A stretch of DNA of 64,000 nucleotides from Candidatus Pseudomonas phytovorans (GTDB lineage: Bacteria > Pseudomonadota > Gammaproteobacteria > Pseudomonadales > Pseudomonadaceae): assembly GCA_029202525.1 (NCBI GenBank), contig CP119325.1, positions 819,001 through 883,000 on the forward strand, read 5' to 3'. The notes below the pieces were generated by a model. That model was not told the origin of the DNA, searched no databases, and saw only the letters and a list, made by a program, of their open reading frames with translations. The translations under genes and the position numbers were made by a program. How positions within the stretch are numbered: position 1 is the stretch's first letter; each line of letters starts with the position of its first letter. Positions 50,788 through 59,343 of this stretch are shown in pieces.

Positions 50788-52296
50788 ATGAACAATCTTC
50801 AGCAAAACCCCGCGATATCCGTGATCGATCTGGCGTACCGGCTCGACGATCTGCAGGAAGGCTTCGATGGTCCTGTGTTTGCGTCGATCATCGATCCCGA
50901 TAGCAACGATTTCGCGACCCTTTCCGAACTTCAGCAGAAGCTGGCTGAAGGCAACCTGACATCCGTCGATCTGGTGACCCGTGCATTGGCACGGATCAGC
51001 GCGCTCAACGAAAAGGGCCCACAACTCAGGGCCGTCATCGAAACCAACCCGGATGCCCTGACTATTGCGCAAGACCGGGATGCCGAGCGCTTTGAAGGGG
51101 TGCTGCGCGGCCCGTTGCACGGTATCCCCGTGCTCCTCAAGGACAACCTCGACAGCGGCGATGGCATGCAGACCAGTGCCGGCTCGTTGGCACTGGTCGG
51201 CGAGCCGGCAGCGGCAGACGCCTATGTAGTTCAGCGGCTGCGTGCGTCCGGCGCGATCATCCTTGGCAAGGCCAATACCAGTGAGTGGATGGGTTTTCGT
51301 GACTGGACGGCCCCTTTGGGGTGGAGTGGCCGTGGTGGCCAGACCAGAAGTGCGCTAGGTCGCGACTTCCCTGTATACGGTTCCAGTGCCGGCTCGGCGG
51401 TGGCTGTCAGCGCCGGTATCGTCGCCATCGCTGTCGGTACGGAGACCAACGGCTCGCTGGTTGGGCCTGCTTATTGCAATCACGTGGTAGGTCTGCGCCC
51501 TACACTGGGGCTGCTCAGCCAGTACGGGATGCTGCCGTTGAGCAGCTTGCAAGATACCCCAGGTCCGATGGCGCGTACTGTCACCGACGCCGCGCTGTTG
51601 GTCGATGCGATGTTTGGCCTGGACCGGCCAGACCAGGTGCCGGAGGGCGCACCTCAAGCGCCTGTGGCGTATGCTGCAGCGCTGGACGACTCCGCGTTGT
51701 GGGGTGTTCGTCTGGGCTACCCGGTGCACAGTGGGGGAGGGGCTACGATGGCGGATGATCCCGCTTTTGCTGCTCTGCTAAGCAGGTTGGAAAGTGCTGG
51801 CGCCACGGTGGTTCCGGTCCAGTTCGAGTTCCCAGACTTGTTCCCGGAACAGATGGCTGTGTTGAGCTATGACTTCAAGCGAGAACTGGCAAGGTACCTG
51901 GCTGGGCGGCCAGGCGTCGGGGTGAAAAGCCTCGCCGATGTGATCGCCTTCAACACCGCTAATCCGTTGCCGGAGGGCTATGCCCAAGGCTTGCTGGAAA
52001 GTAGCGAGGCGTTGGCGTTCAATGAAGAAGACTACACGTGTGTAGCCCACCAGCTGCGCAGCCAGAGTCGCTGCTTGCTCGACACCGCGCTGCAGGTCCA
52101 TGACCTTGCGGCGCTGATCGACCTGCCGTTGGGTTATTTGAACAGCTATGGCGCCCAGGCAGGGTATCCAGGCCTTACGGTGCCTGCCGGGCTCGATGAA
52201 GACGGCAGGCCGACCGGCCTGTGTTTTATCGGTCCACAATGGTCCGACGGAGTGTTGCTATCGCTTGGTTATGCCTTCGAGCAGAGCGGCAGGTAG
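50788..52296 (+). CDS. Amidase-signature-family hydrolase
   Basis: This 502-residue protein has the Ser-cisSer-Lys triad of the amidase signature family: Lys in GIPVLLKDNLDSGDGMQTSA, the serines in YGSSAGSAVAVSAGIVAIAV, and GTETNGSLVGPAYCNHVVGL with LRPTLGLLS. The C-terminal AGYPGLTVPAGLDEDGRPTG is typical. The substrate amide cannot be read from the sequence. About 40 extra residues precede the usual start of the domain. It has no signal peptide. In other pseudomonads hemE usually follows gltD directly, so this gene is probably an insertion; it stands alone with its own leader and its codon use looks less biased than that of gltD. Confidence 0.88.
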   Translation: MNNLQQNPAISVIDLAYRLDDLQEGFDGPVFASIIDPDSNDFATLSELQQKLAEGNLTSVDLVTRALARISALNEKGPQLRAVIETNPDALTIAQDRDAERFEGVLRGPLHGIPVLLKDNLDSGDGMQTSAGSLALVGEPAAADAYVVQRLRASGAIILGKANTSEWMGFRDWTAPLGWSGRGGQTRSALGRDFPVYGSSAGSAVAVSAGIVAIAVGTETNGSLVGPAYCNHVVGLRPTLGLLSQYGMLPLSSLQDTPGPMARTVTDAALLVDAMFGLDRPDQVPEGAPQAPVAYAAALDDSALWGVRLGYPVHSGGGATMADDPAFAALLSRLESAGATVVPVQFEFPDLFPEQMAVLSYDFKRELARYLAGRPGVGVKSLADVIAFNTANPLPEGYAQGLLESSEALAFNEEDYTCVAHQLRSQSRCLLDTALQVHDLAALIDLPLGYLNSYGAQAGYPGLTVPAGLDEDGRPTGLCFIGPQWSDGVLLSLGYAFEQSGR

Positions 52297-52299
52297 CAA

Positions 52300-52311
52300 T
52301 TTGTATACAAA
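52300..52311. promoter_or_regulatory. 12-bp palindrome after the amidase gene
   Basis: TTTGTATACAAA is a perfect palindrome 4 bases after the amidase stop and about 100 bases before hemE. TTGTATACAA-type sites are used by some GntR-family regulators. It could be a hemE upstream operator or a leftover of the sequence that carried the amidase gene. Confidence 0.3.
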
Positions 52312-52414
52312 ATCGTTTGATCCATAGCACTTGATAGACAAAACGCATGGCCATGGCCGTGCCTTTTGCGTTGGCGTCTGAGAAAATGCCCGCACTATTT
52401 TTCCGGATGCCGAC

Positions 52415-53479
52415 ATGACTGCCCTGAAGAACGACCGTTTCCTGCGTGCACTGCTCAAGCAACCCGTAGACGTCACCCCGGTGTGGATGATGCGCCAGGC
52501 CGGCCGCTACCTGCCGGAGTACCGCGCCAGCCGCGCCAAGGCCGGGGACTTCATGAGCCTGTGCATGAACCCGCAGTTCGCCTGCGAGGTCACGATGCAG
52601 CCGCTGGACCGCTACCCGCTGGACGCAGCGATCCTGTTCTCGGACATCCTCACCATCCCCGACGCCATGGGCCTGGGCCTGTACTTCGAAACCGGCGAAG
52701 GCCCGCGTTTCAAGAAGGTCATCAGCACCCCGGCCGATATCGAAGCACTGCCAATCCCCGACCCGCAAAAAGACCTCGGCTACGTGATGGACGCAGTCAG
52801 CACCATTCGCCGCGAGCTTAACGGCCGCGTGCCGTTGATCGGCTTCTCCGGCAGCCCCTGGACCTTGGCCACCTACATGGTCGAAGGCGGCTCGTCGAAG
52901 GATTTTCGCAAGACCAAGGCCATGGCCTACGACAACCCGCAAGCCCTGCACCTGTTGCTGGACAAGCTGGCGCAGTCGGTCACCAGTTACCTCAACGGCC
53001 AGATCCTGGCCGGTGCCCAGGCCGTGCAGATCTTCGACACCTGGGGCGGCAACCTCTCGGCGGCGGCGTATCAGGAGTTTTCCCTGGCTTATATGCGCAA
53101 GATTGTCAGCGGCCTGATCCGCGAGCACGAAGGCCGCAAGGTGCCGGTGATCCTGTTCACCAAGAATGGCGGTCTGTGGCTGGAGAGCATCGCCGAAGCC
53201 GGCGCCGACGCGCTGGGCCTGGACTGGACTTGCGAGATCGGCGACGCCCGCCGCCGCGTGGGTGACAAGGTGGCTCTGCAGGGCAACATGGACCCTACTG
53301 TGTTGTACGCAAAACCCGAGGCTATCCGCCAGGAAGTGGCGCGTATCCTGGCCAGCTATGGCCAAGGCACTGGCCATGTGTTCAACCTGGGCCACGGCAT
53401 TACACCGGAAGTCGACCCGGAGCACGCTGGCGTGTTCATCAACGCCGTGCACGAGCTGTCGGCGCAGTACCACCAGTGA
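52415..53479 (+). CDS. hemE: Uroporphyrinogen decarboxylase
   Basis: This 354-residue TIM-barrel enzyme decarboxylates uroporphyrinogen III to coproporphyrinogen III in heme synthesis. It has the substrate motif PVWMMRQAGRYLPEYR, ILFSDILTIPDAMG with the active Asp, LIGFSGSPWTLATYMVEGGS and FNLGHGITPEVDPEHAGVFI. Length matches E. coli HemE (354). A terminator follows 20 bases after the stop. Confidence 0.98.
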   Translation: MTALKNDRFLRALLKQPVDVTPVWMMRQAGRYLPEYRASRAKAGDFMSLCMNPQFACEVTMQPLDRYPLDAAILFSDILTIPDAMGLGLYFETGEGPRFKKVISTPADIEALPIPDPQKDLGYVMDAVSTIRRELNGRVPLIGFSGSPWTLATYMVEGGSSKDFRKTKAMAYDNPQALHLLLDKLAQSVTSYLNGQILAGAQAVQIFDTWGGNLSAAAYQEFSLAYMRKIVSGLIREHEGRKVPVILFTKNGGLWLESIAEAGADALGLDWTCEIGDARRRVGDKVALQGNMDPTVLYAKPEAIRQEVARILASYGQGTGHVFNLGHGITPEVDPEHAGVFINAVHELSAQYHQ

Positions 53480-53498
53480 GCTGATCGCTGAAAAACAG

Positions 53499-53524
53499 AG
53501 CCCGGCCATGCGCCGGGCTTTTTT
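53499..53524 (+). terminator. Rho-independent terminator after hemE
   Basis: AGCCCGGC-CATGC-GCCGGGCTTTTTT, a perfect 8-bp stem with a T-run. Confidence 0.92.
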
Positions 53525-53595
53525 GTGCGTTAAGTTTTAATTCAGCGATCGTCGTTAATCTGGTCCCATCAAAACCGAAACAGGACCCGATCCTC

Positions 53596-53943
53596 ATGAA
53601 AGCTCATTACCTTGCACTGATCCTTGCCCCACTGTTCAGCACCGCCGCGCTGGCCGCGACCTACACCGGCCCCGGCGCCCAGTCGGTCACCACCGTGGCC
53701 GCTGCCAACGAAGCTGCCGATGACACTCCGGTTGTGCTACAAGGGTTTGTGACCAAGAAAATCAACAACGACGACAAGTACGAATTCAGGGACAACACCG
53801 GCACCATCACCGTCGAGATCGATGACGAAGACCTGCCGCCAACGCCGTTCAACGACAAGACCAAGGTCAAGCTGACCGGTGAGGTGGAGAAGCACCTGAT
53901 GAGCCGGGAAGTGGATGTGGATATTGTCGAGATCATCAACTGA
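53596..53943 (+). CDS. Periplasmic OB-fold stress protein (YgiW/YdeI family)
   Basis: This 115-residue protein has a signal peptide (MKAHYLALILAPLFSTAALA) and a bacterial OB-fold (BOF) domain: DTPVVLQGFVTKKINNDDKY, FRDNTGTITVEIDDEDLP and KVKLTGEVEKHLMSREVDVD. Members respond to envelope, peroxide or antimicrobial stress and bind small ligands. It has its own start region after the hemE terminator, and a REP pair follows. Confidence 0.9.
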   Translation: MKAHYLALILAPLFSTAALAATYTGPGAQSVTTVAAANEAADDTPVVLQGFVTKKINNDDKYEFRDNTGTITVEIDDEDLPPTPFNDKTKVKLTGEVEKHLMSREVDVDIVEIIN

Positions 53944-53949
53944 TCTGAT

Positions 53950-54022
53950 GGCCTATTCGCGGGCACGCCCGCTCCCACAGGGACTGCACCGAACCCTGTG
54001 GGAGCGGGCGTGCCCGCGAATG
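53950..54022. repeat. Inverted pair of REP elements
   Basis: Copies at 53950-53982 and 53994-54022 in opposite orientation, only 11 bases apart, so they can form one long hairpin. They lie between the convergent ends of the OB-fold gene and the MFS gene. Confidence 0.9.
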
Positions 54023-54024
54023 CT

Positions 54025-55269
54025 TCACACCGATTTGGGCGGTAACTTGCTCAAGTGCAAAGCCACCAGCAACGCCACCGCCAGCAGGCTGCCAATGAAC
54101 AGCCCTATACCATTCCAGCCCCACTGGTGCCAGAACACCCCGCCCGCCGTACCGGCCACGCTGGAGCCTGCGTAATAGCTGAACAGGTACAGCGACGATG
54201 CTTGCCCCTTGGCCTTCAACGCCCGTCGGCCGATCCAGCTGCTGGCCACCGAGTGCGCGCCAAAGAAGCCGAAGGTGAACACCAGCATGCCCACGATCAC
54301 CATCGCCAGCGGGCTGGCCAGGGTCATCAGCAAGCCACCTGCCATCACCACGATGCTGGCCCAGAATACGTTGCGCCGGCCCAGCTTGTCGGCCAAGGCA
54401 CCCACCTGTGCCGAACTGTAGATGCCCGACAGGTACACCACCGACAGCAAACCGACCAGTGCCTGGTTCATGTGGTAGGGGTCGGCCAACAAGCGGTAGC
54501 CGATGTAGTTGAACAGGGTGACGAAGGCACCCATCAGCAGGAAGGCCTCAAGGAACAGCCAAGGCAGGCCCGCGTCCTTGAAGTGCACGACGAAGCCGTC
54601 CAGCAGGCTGCGCGGGTTCATTACCTGTGGGCGGAAATTGCGCGACTCGGGCAGCACCTTCCAGAACACCAGCGCTGCCACCAGGGCCAGGCCGCCAATG
54701 CAAAGCATCGCCGTGTGCCAACTGACGAAGTCGATCAATACACCGGTGATAAGCCGCCCGCTCATGCCGCCAATGGCGTTGCCGCCGATGTACAGGCCCA
54801 TGGCCAGGCCGATGTGCTGCGGGTGGATCTCTTCGCTCAGGTAGGTCATCGCCACCGCCGCAAGGCCACTCAGTGACAGGCCGACCAGCGCACGGGTGGC
54901 CAGTACCAGCTCCCAGCTCGGCATCACGGCGCTGGCCAGGGTGGAAAGGGCAGCGCAGACCAGGGCGAACACCATTACCGGTTTGCGCCCGATGCGGTCG
55001 GAGATGGGGCCGGTAATCAGCAGGCCGAGCGCCAGCATGGCGGTGGACACCGACAGCACCAGGCTGCTCTGCGCCGCATTGATCGCAAATTCCTTCGACA
55101 GCAGCGGCATCATCGGCTGTACGCAATACAGCAGGGCAAAGGTGGCGAAGCCGCCGCTGAACAGGGCCAGCACGGTCTTCATGAAGGCGGGGGTGCCTTT
55201 TTCGATCCACATTTCGTTCAGGGGGGCAGGTTCTGGTTCAGTAGGAAGCGGGGCTACAGCAGTTTTCAC
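54025..55269 (-). CDS. MFS transporter (YnfM-like)
   Basis: This 414-residue permease has about twelve membrane segments and the MFS motif GPISDRIGRKPVMVFALVCA after helix 2, with the second-half equivalent GALADKLGRRNVFWASIVVM. FATFALLYCVQPMMPLLSKE near the start resembles the YnfM/YgaY group of drug or metabolite exporters. The GTG at 55269 is chosen because AGAGG lies 9 bases upstream; a frame from 55326 would cross the divergent promoter. It is divergent from the LysR gene, which is its likely regulator. Confidence 0.87.
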   Translation of the reverse strand: MKTAVAPLPTEPEPAPLNEMWIEKGTPAFMKTVLALFSGGFATFALLYCVQPMMPLLSKEFAINAAQSSLVLSVSTAMLALGLLITGPISDRIGRKPVMVFALVCAALSTLASAVMPSWELVLATRALVGLSLSGLAAVAMTYLSEEIHPQHIGLAMGLYIGGNAIGGMSGRLITGVLIDFVSWHTAMLCIGGLALVAALVFWKVLPESRNFRPQVMNPRSLLDGFVVHFKDAGLPWLFLEAFLLMGAFVTLFNYIGYRLLADPYHMNQALVGLLSVVYLSGIYSSAQVGALADKLGRRNVFWASIVVMAGGLLMTLASPLAMVIVGMLVFTFGFFGAHSVASSWIGRRALKAKGQASSLYLFSYYAGSSVAGTAGGVFWHQWGWNGIGLFIGSLLAVALLVALHLSKLPPKSV

Positions 55270-55376
55270 GGCGGGTACCTCTGGCGCAATGAAAAAAGCA
55301 TATAGCTGGCTAATGATTAGATCCAATATATTGTTCGACCTATTTAAGACGTTTTACGACCTGTTTGGAGCCGATC

Positions 55377-56270
55377 ATGGAACTGCGCCATCTGCGTTAC
55401 TTCATCGCCGTGGCCGAGGAGCTGCACTTTGGCCGTGCGGCCCAGCAACTGGGTATTTCACAGCCGCCTTTGAGCCAGCAGATCCAGGCGCTGGAGCAGG
55501 AGTTGGGGGCGCGGTTGTTTGAGCGTACCAATCGTCGGGTCGAGCTGAGCGAGGCGGGGCGGCTGTTCCTTGAAGAAGCGCGCCAAGTGCTGGCGCAGGT
55601 AGAGAAGGCCGCCGATGTGGCCCGGCGTGCCCAGTTGGGGGAACTGGGCGAGATGAAGATCGGCTTTACGTCGTCTGCGCCATTCACCTCGAAAATTCCC
55701 AAGGCCATCCATGCCTTTCGCCAGCGCTTTCCGGCGGTGCACCTGAACCTCAAGGAGATGAGCAGCCGCGATGTTGCCGAAGGGGTATTCGACGAGTCCA
55801 TCGAGGTGGGGCTGATGCGGCCCATGCCGCTGCCGGAGGGTTTGCTGGCCACCGAGTTGTTCCGGGAGCCGCTGGTCGCGGTGATCAATGCTTCGCATCC
55901 GTTGGCGGAAGGAACCGAACAGGGCGTGCACATGGCGGCGCTGGCCCATGAGCCGTTTGTGTTCTTCCCACGCAGTTATGGCAGCGGCTTGCATGCGCAG
56001 TTGCTGAGCCTTGCCCGGCAGGCGGGATTCAGTCCGCATTTTGCCCAGGAGGCGGGGGAGGCGATGACCATCATCGGCCTGGTTTCGGCAGGGCTGGGGG
56101 TATCGGTGCTGCCGGCGTCGTTCCAGCGCATGCGTATTGACGGGGTGGTTTACCGCACCTTGCTCGATGAGGGGGCGATGACGGCAGTGTGGCTGGTGCA
56201 GCGCGAGCGTGGTGGGTCGGCGATGGCGCGGGCGTTTGCGGAGTTGGTCACCGGGCAGGCCTATGGCTGA
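55377..56270 (+). CDS. LysR-family transcriptional regulator
   Basis: This 297-residue protein begins MELRHLRYFIAVAEELHFGR, with the LysR winged helix-turn-helix continuing AAQQLGISQPPLSQQIQALE, and then a periplasmic-binding-protein-like effector domain (MKIGFTSSAPFTSKIPKAIH, LGVSVLPASFQRMRIDGVVY). GGAG lies 9 bases before the ATG. The 107-base gap to the MFS start is AT-rich with AATATATT, a plausible LysR-binding area. Likely target: the divergent exporter gene. Confidence 0.93.
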   Translation: MELRHLRYFIAVAEELHFGRAAQQLGISQPPLSQQIQALEQELGARLFERTNRRVELSEAGRLFLEEARQVLAQVEKAADVARRAQLGELGEMKIGFTSSAPFTSKIPKAIHAFRQRFPAVHLNLKEMSSRDVAEGVFDESIEVGLMRPMPLPEGLLATELFREPLVAVINASHPLAEGTEQGVHMAALAHEPFVFFPRSYGSGLHAQLLSLARQAGFSPHFAQEAGEAMTIIGLVSAGLGVSVLPASFQRMRIDGVVYRTLLDEGAMTAVWLVQRERGGSAMARAFAELVTGQAYG

Positions 56271-56362
56271 AAGCGTGATGTATTGATACCCGGCAGATGG
56301 CGCTGGCCAATGCCTCGTCGGCGCCACATACTCGGGCATTCGTTGATACACGGAGGTCAATC

Positions 56363-57136
56363 ATGCGGCGCGTGGTGTTCAATCAGAAAGGTGGCGTGGG
56401 CAAGTCGAGCATTGCCTGTAACCTGGCGGCGGTCAGTGCCAATGAAGGCTACCGGACCCTGCTGATCGACCTGGATGCCCAGGCCAACTCGACCCAGTAC
56501 CTCACCGGCCTCACCGGCGAGGACATCCCCATGGGCATTGCCGATTTCTTCAAGCAGAGCCTGTCCAGCGGACCGTTCAGCAAGAAGAACAAGGTCGATA
56601 TCTACGAAACCCCTTTCGATAACCTGCATGTGGTCACCGCCACTGCCGAGCTGGCCGACCTGCAGCCCAAGCTTGAGGCAAAGCACAAGATCAACAAGCT
56701 GCGTAAATTGCTCGACGAGCTGGACGAGGACTACGATCGTATCTACATCGATACCCCGCCGGCGCTCAATTTTTATGCAGTATCTGCGCTGATCGCTGCC
56801 GATCGCGTGCTGATCCCCTTCGACTGCGACAGCTTCTCGCGCCAGGCCCTTTATGGCCTGCTGGCCGAAATCGAAGACCTCAAGGAGGACCACAACGAAG
56901 ACCTGATGGTCGAAGGGATTGTGGTCAACCAGTTCCAGTCCCGCGCCAGCCTTCCGCAGCAAATGCTCGACGAGCTGCAAGCCGAGGGCCTGCCGGTGCT
57001 ACCGGTGTACCTGAGCAGCTCGGTGAAGATGCGCGAGTCGCACCACGCCAGCTTGCCGCTGATTCATCTGGAGCCGAAGCATAAGCTCACCCTGCAGTTT
57101 GTCGAGTTGCATTCGCTGCTTGAAGAAAACGCTTAA
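56363..57136 (+). CDS. Orphan ParA/MinD-family ATPase
   Basis: This 257-residue protein carries the deviant Walker A KGGVGKSSIACNLAAVSANE (residues about 9-28), LLIDLDAQANSTQYLTGLTG with the second motif, YIDTPPALNFYAVSALIAAD, and VVNQFQSRASLPQQMLDELQ. CGGAGG lies 6 bases before the ATG at 56363. No parB, chemotaxis or flagellar partner is next to it, so its cargo is unknown. The last bases overlap the trxC stop on the other strand (shared TTAA). Confidence 0.9.
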   Translation: MRRVVFNQKGGVGKSSIACNLAAVSANEGYRTLLIDLDAQANSTQYLTGLTGEDIPMGIADFFKQSLSSGPFSKKNKVDIYETPFDNLHVVTATAELADLQPKLEAKHKINKLRKLLDELDEDYDRIYIDTPPALNFYAVSALIAADRVLIPFDCDSFSRQALYGLLAEIEDLKEDHNEDLMVEGIVVNQFQSRASLPQQMLDELQAEGLPVLPVYLSSSVKMRESHHASLPLIHLEPKHKLTLQFVELHSLLEENA

Positions 57137-57567
57137 ACCCCTTGGCTACGCAACCACTCCAACAGCGACTGGAGTGGAAACGCCCCGGCCTGGCGGCTGA
57201 CTTCGCGGCCGTTCTTGAACAGCAGCAGGCTGGGGATCGAGCGAATGCCCAGTTGCCCCGCCAGGTTACGGTTGGCTTCGCTGTCTAGCTTGGCCAGGCG
57301 GCAGCGGCCGGTCAGTTGGCGGGCCGCCTGTTCAAAGGTGGGCGCGAAGGATTTGCACGGGCCGCACCAGTCGGCCCAGATGTCCACCAGCAGCGGCAGG
57401 TCGCCTTTGATCTGGCTGGCGTAGCTGGCTTCGGTGAGTTCGAAGGGCTGGCTCAGCAGAACGGCCTGTTTGCAGCGGCCGCATTTTGGTGCATCAGCCA
57501 GGCGTTCCGCTGGTAGGCGGTTCAGGCCGTTGCAGTGGGGGCAGGGGATTACCAGTGGTTCGGGCAT
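57133..57567 (-). CDS. trxC: Thioredoxin 2 (zinc-finger thioredoxin)
   Basis: This 144-residue protein has an N-terminal zinc ribbon with CPHC (Cys9, Cys12) and CGRC (Cys29, Cys32), then a thioredoxin domain with WCGPC (Cys68, Cys71). This layout defines Trx2, a reductase tied to oxidative stress. The start MPEPLVIPCPHC at 57567 is used; the in-frame extension upstream translates a REP element and is not real. It converges on the ParA gene with overlapping stops. Confidence 0.94.
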   Translation of the reverse strand: MPEPLVIPCPHCNGLNRLPAERLADAPKCGRCKQAVLLSQPFELTEASYASQIKGDLPLLVDIWADWCGPCKSFAPTFEQAARQLTGRCRLAKLDSEANRNLAGQLGIRSIPSLLLFKNGREVSRQAGAFPLQSLLEWLRSQGV

Positions 57568-57591
57568 ATCAATTCCTTGTGTTGTTTGATC

Positions 57592-57685
57592 GGGCCCTAT
57601 CGCCGGCAAGCCAGCTCCCACAGGGTTATCGATTGCTCAGGTGTGACGCTGTACCTGTGGGAGCTGGCTTGCCGGCGATGGGGCC
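57592..57685. repeat. Inverted pair of REP elements, variant core
   Basis: Copies at 57592-57625 and 57654-57685 face each other. The core is GTGGGAGCTGGCTTGCCGGC, a variant of the GTGGGAGCGGGC type found elsewhere in the window. They lie between trxC and selO, both minus-strand genes. Confidence 0.88.
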
Positions 57686-57703
57686 AGTACAACAACCATC
57701 AAT

Positions 57704-59164
57704 TCAGGAAGAACAGCTGATTTCCAGGTGCTTGCCCCACTCCGGCGGGCGCTCGGCATAGGCCTGCATCCCAGGCTGCTCTTCGAAGGGCTTGCTCAGT
57801 ACCTGATGCAGCTGCCGCACCTCGCTGTAATCCCCCGCTTCAGCCGCTTCGATTGCTTTCTGCGCCAGGTAGTTGCGCAGTATGTACAGCGGGTTCACTG
57901 CATGCATGCGCTCACGGCGCCCTTCGGCATTACCTGCGTCGCGCTCGCAGCGGGCCAGGTAGTCAGTGCCCCATGCATCGAAACCGGCCAGGTCGATAAA
58001 GTCGTTGCGTACCACCTGCAGCGCCTCGGCCACCGGTTGTTCGCCCAGCTTTCGGAAGAACAGGTTGTAGTCCACGCCACCACGCTGCATGCACTGCAGC
58101 AGGCGCTCGACCAGTGCCATGTCGTCGTCCTCGGCGCTGGTCAGGCCCAGGCGCCGGCGCATCAGGTCCAGGTAGTGGGCCTGGTACAGCGGCAGGAACA
58201 GCCCCAGTGCCTCTTTCAGTGGCTCAACCTCGATCACCGTGGTCAGGGCCTGGGCCAGTGCGCTGAGGTTCCAGTGGGCGATGGGCACCTGGTTGGCGTA
58301 GCTGTAGCGGCCACGGTCGTCGGAGTGGTTGCAGATGAAGTTGGCGTCGAAGTCATCGAGGAAGGCGTATGGGCCGAAGTCGAAGGTGATGCCCAGGATC
58401 GACATGTTGTCGGTGTTCATCACGCCGTGGCAGAAGCCATAGGCTTGCCAGCGGGCGATCAGTTCGGCGTTGCGCTCGACGATGGTGCGGAACATGGCCA
58501 GGTACGGTTGTTCGGCGTCACAGCATTCGGGGTAGTGCTGCTGCAATACATGGTCGATCAGCACCCGCTGCTGTTCGGGCTGTTTGGTGTAGTAGAAATA
58601 TTCGAAATGCCCGAAGCGCACATGGCTCTGCGCCAGGCGCGTGAGCATGGCAGCGCTTTCGCGGGTTTCGCGCCACACCGCGGTGCTGGAACCGATCACG
58701 CACAGCGCCCGGCTGGTGGGGATGCCCAAGGCGTGCAGGGCTTCGGAGGCGAGGAACTCGCGGATCGACGAACGCAACACGGCGCGGCCGTCGCCCATGC
58801 GTGAGTACGGGGTCTGGCCAGCGCCCTTGAGGTGCAGGTCCCAGTGGTCGCCCGCATCGTTGACTACCTCGGCCAGCAGCAGGCCACGGCCATCACCCAG
58901 GCGCGGGTTGTACGAGCCGAACTGGTGGCCGGAATAAACCATCGCCCGAGGGTCGGCTTCTTCCCACATCTTGTGGCCGCTGAACAACTCGGCGAATACC
59001 GGCTGTTCGGCCTGGGCCGGGTCGAGGTCGAGCAGGGCCATGGCCGACTCGCTTGCTACCACCAGGCGCGGGTCTGCGATGGGTTCGGGCAGCACCTGGG
59101 TGGAGAACGCGTCGCCCAGGCGGGCGAAGCGGTTGTCGAAGGTGAGTTGGTCGAGGGCTTTCAC
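57704..59164 (-). CDS. selO: Protein adenylyltransferase SelO (YdiU)
   Basis: This 486-residue pseudokinase-fold enzyme transfers AMP to Ser, Thr or Tyr of target proteins, with a link to redox stress. It has LDQLTFDNRFARLGDAFSTQ at the start, YSGHQFGSYNPRLGDGRGLL, QTPYSRMGDGRAVLRSSIRE, GVMNTDNMSILGITFDFGPY with the catalytic Asp, and NPLYILRNYLAQKAIEAAEA. The C-terminus ends in SCSS and lacks the Cys-Sec/Cys-Cys end found in some homologues at the last residues. Length matches the family. Confidence 0.93.
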   Translation of the reverse strand: MKALDQLTFDNRFARLGDAFSTQVLPEPIADPRLVVASESAMALLDLDPAQAEQPVFAELFSGHKMWEEADPRAMVYSGHQFGSYNPRLGDGRGLLLAEVVNDAGDHWDLHLKGAGQTPYSRMGDGRAVLRSSIREFLASEALHALGIPTSRALCVIGSSTAVWRETRESAAMLTRLAQSHVRFGHFEYFYYTKQPEQQRVLIDHVLQQHYPECCDAEQPYLAMFRTIVERNAELIARWQAYGFCHGVMNTDNMSILGITFDFGPYAFLDDFDANFICNHSDDRGRYSYANQVPIAHWNLSALAQALTTVIEVEPLKEALGLFLPLYQAHYLDLMRRRLGLTSAEDDDMALVERLLQCMQRGGVDYNLFFRKLGEQPVAEALQVVRNDFIDLAGFDAWGTDYLARCERDAGNAEGRRERMHAVNPLYILRNYLAQKAIEAAEAGDYSEVRQLHQVLSKPFEEQPGMQAYAERPPEWGKHLEISCSS

Positions 59165-59205
59165 GGGCCGGCTCCAGAGTTTGATTGACTGGGGCCGCTT
59201 TGCGG

Positions 59206-59296
59206 CCCTTCGCGGGCTTGCCCGCTCCCACAGGGATCGCGCCGCTCTCAGGGTCAGCGCTGGCCCTGTGGGAGCGGGCGAGCCCGCGAACGAGGG
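59206..59296. repeat. Inverted pair of REP elements
   Basis: Copies at 59206-59234 and 59264-59296 in opposite orientation, with core GTGGGAGCGGGC followed by GAGCCCGCGAA in the right copy. They lie between the mscK-type gene and selO, both on the minus strand. Confidence 0.9.
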
Positions 59297-59343
59297 CGGA
59301 GCCCTCGCCGGGTTTCAGCACAGAATAAAGTATCCGGGCTTAT

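Noticed and set aside
55270..55326. 19-residue upstream extension of the MFS transporter
   Set aside because: It would span the divergent promoter; GTG at 55269 has a good ribosome binding site.
57568..57621. N-terminal extension of trxC reading MGAGLPAIGPDQ
   Set aside because: It is the translation of the REP element at 57592; the Trx2 family starts at the zinc ribbon at 57567.
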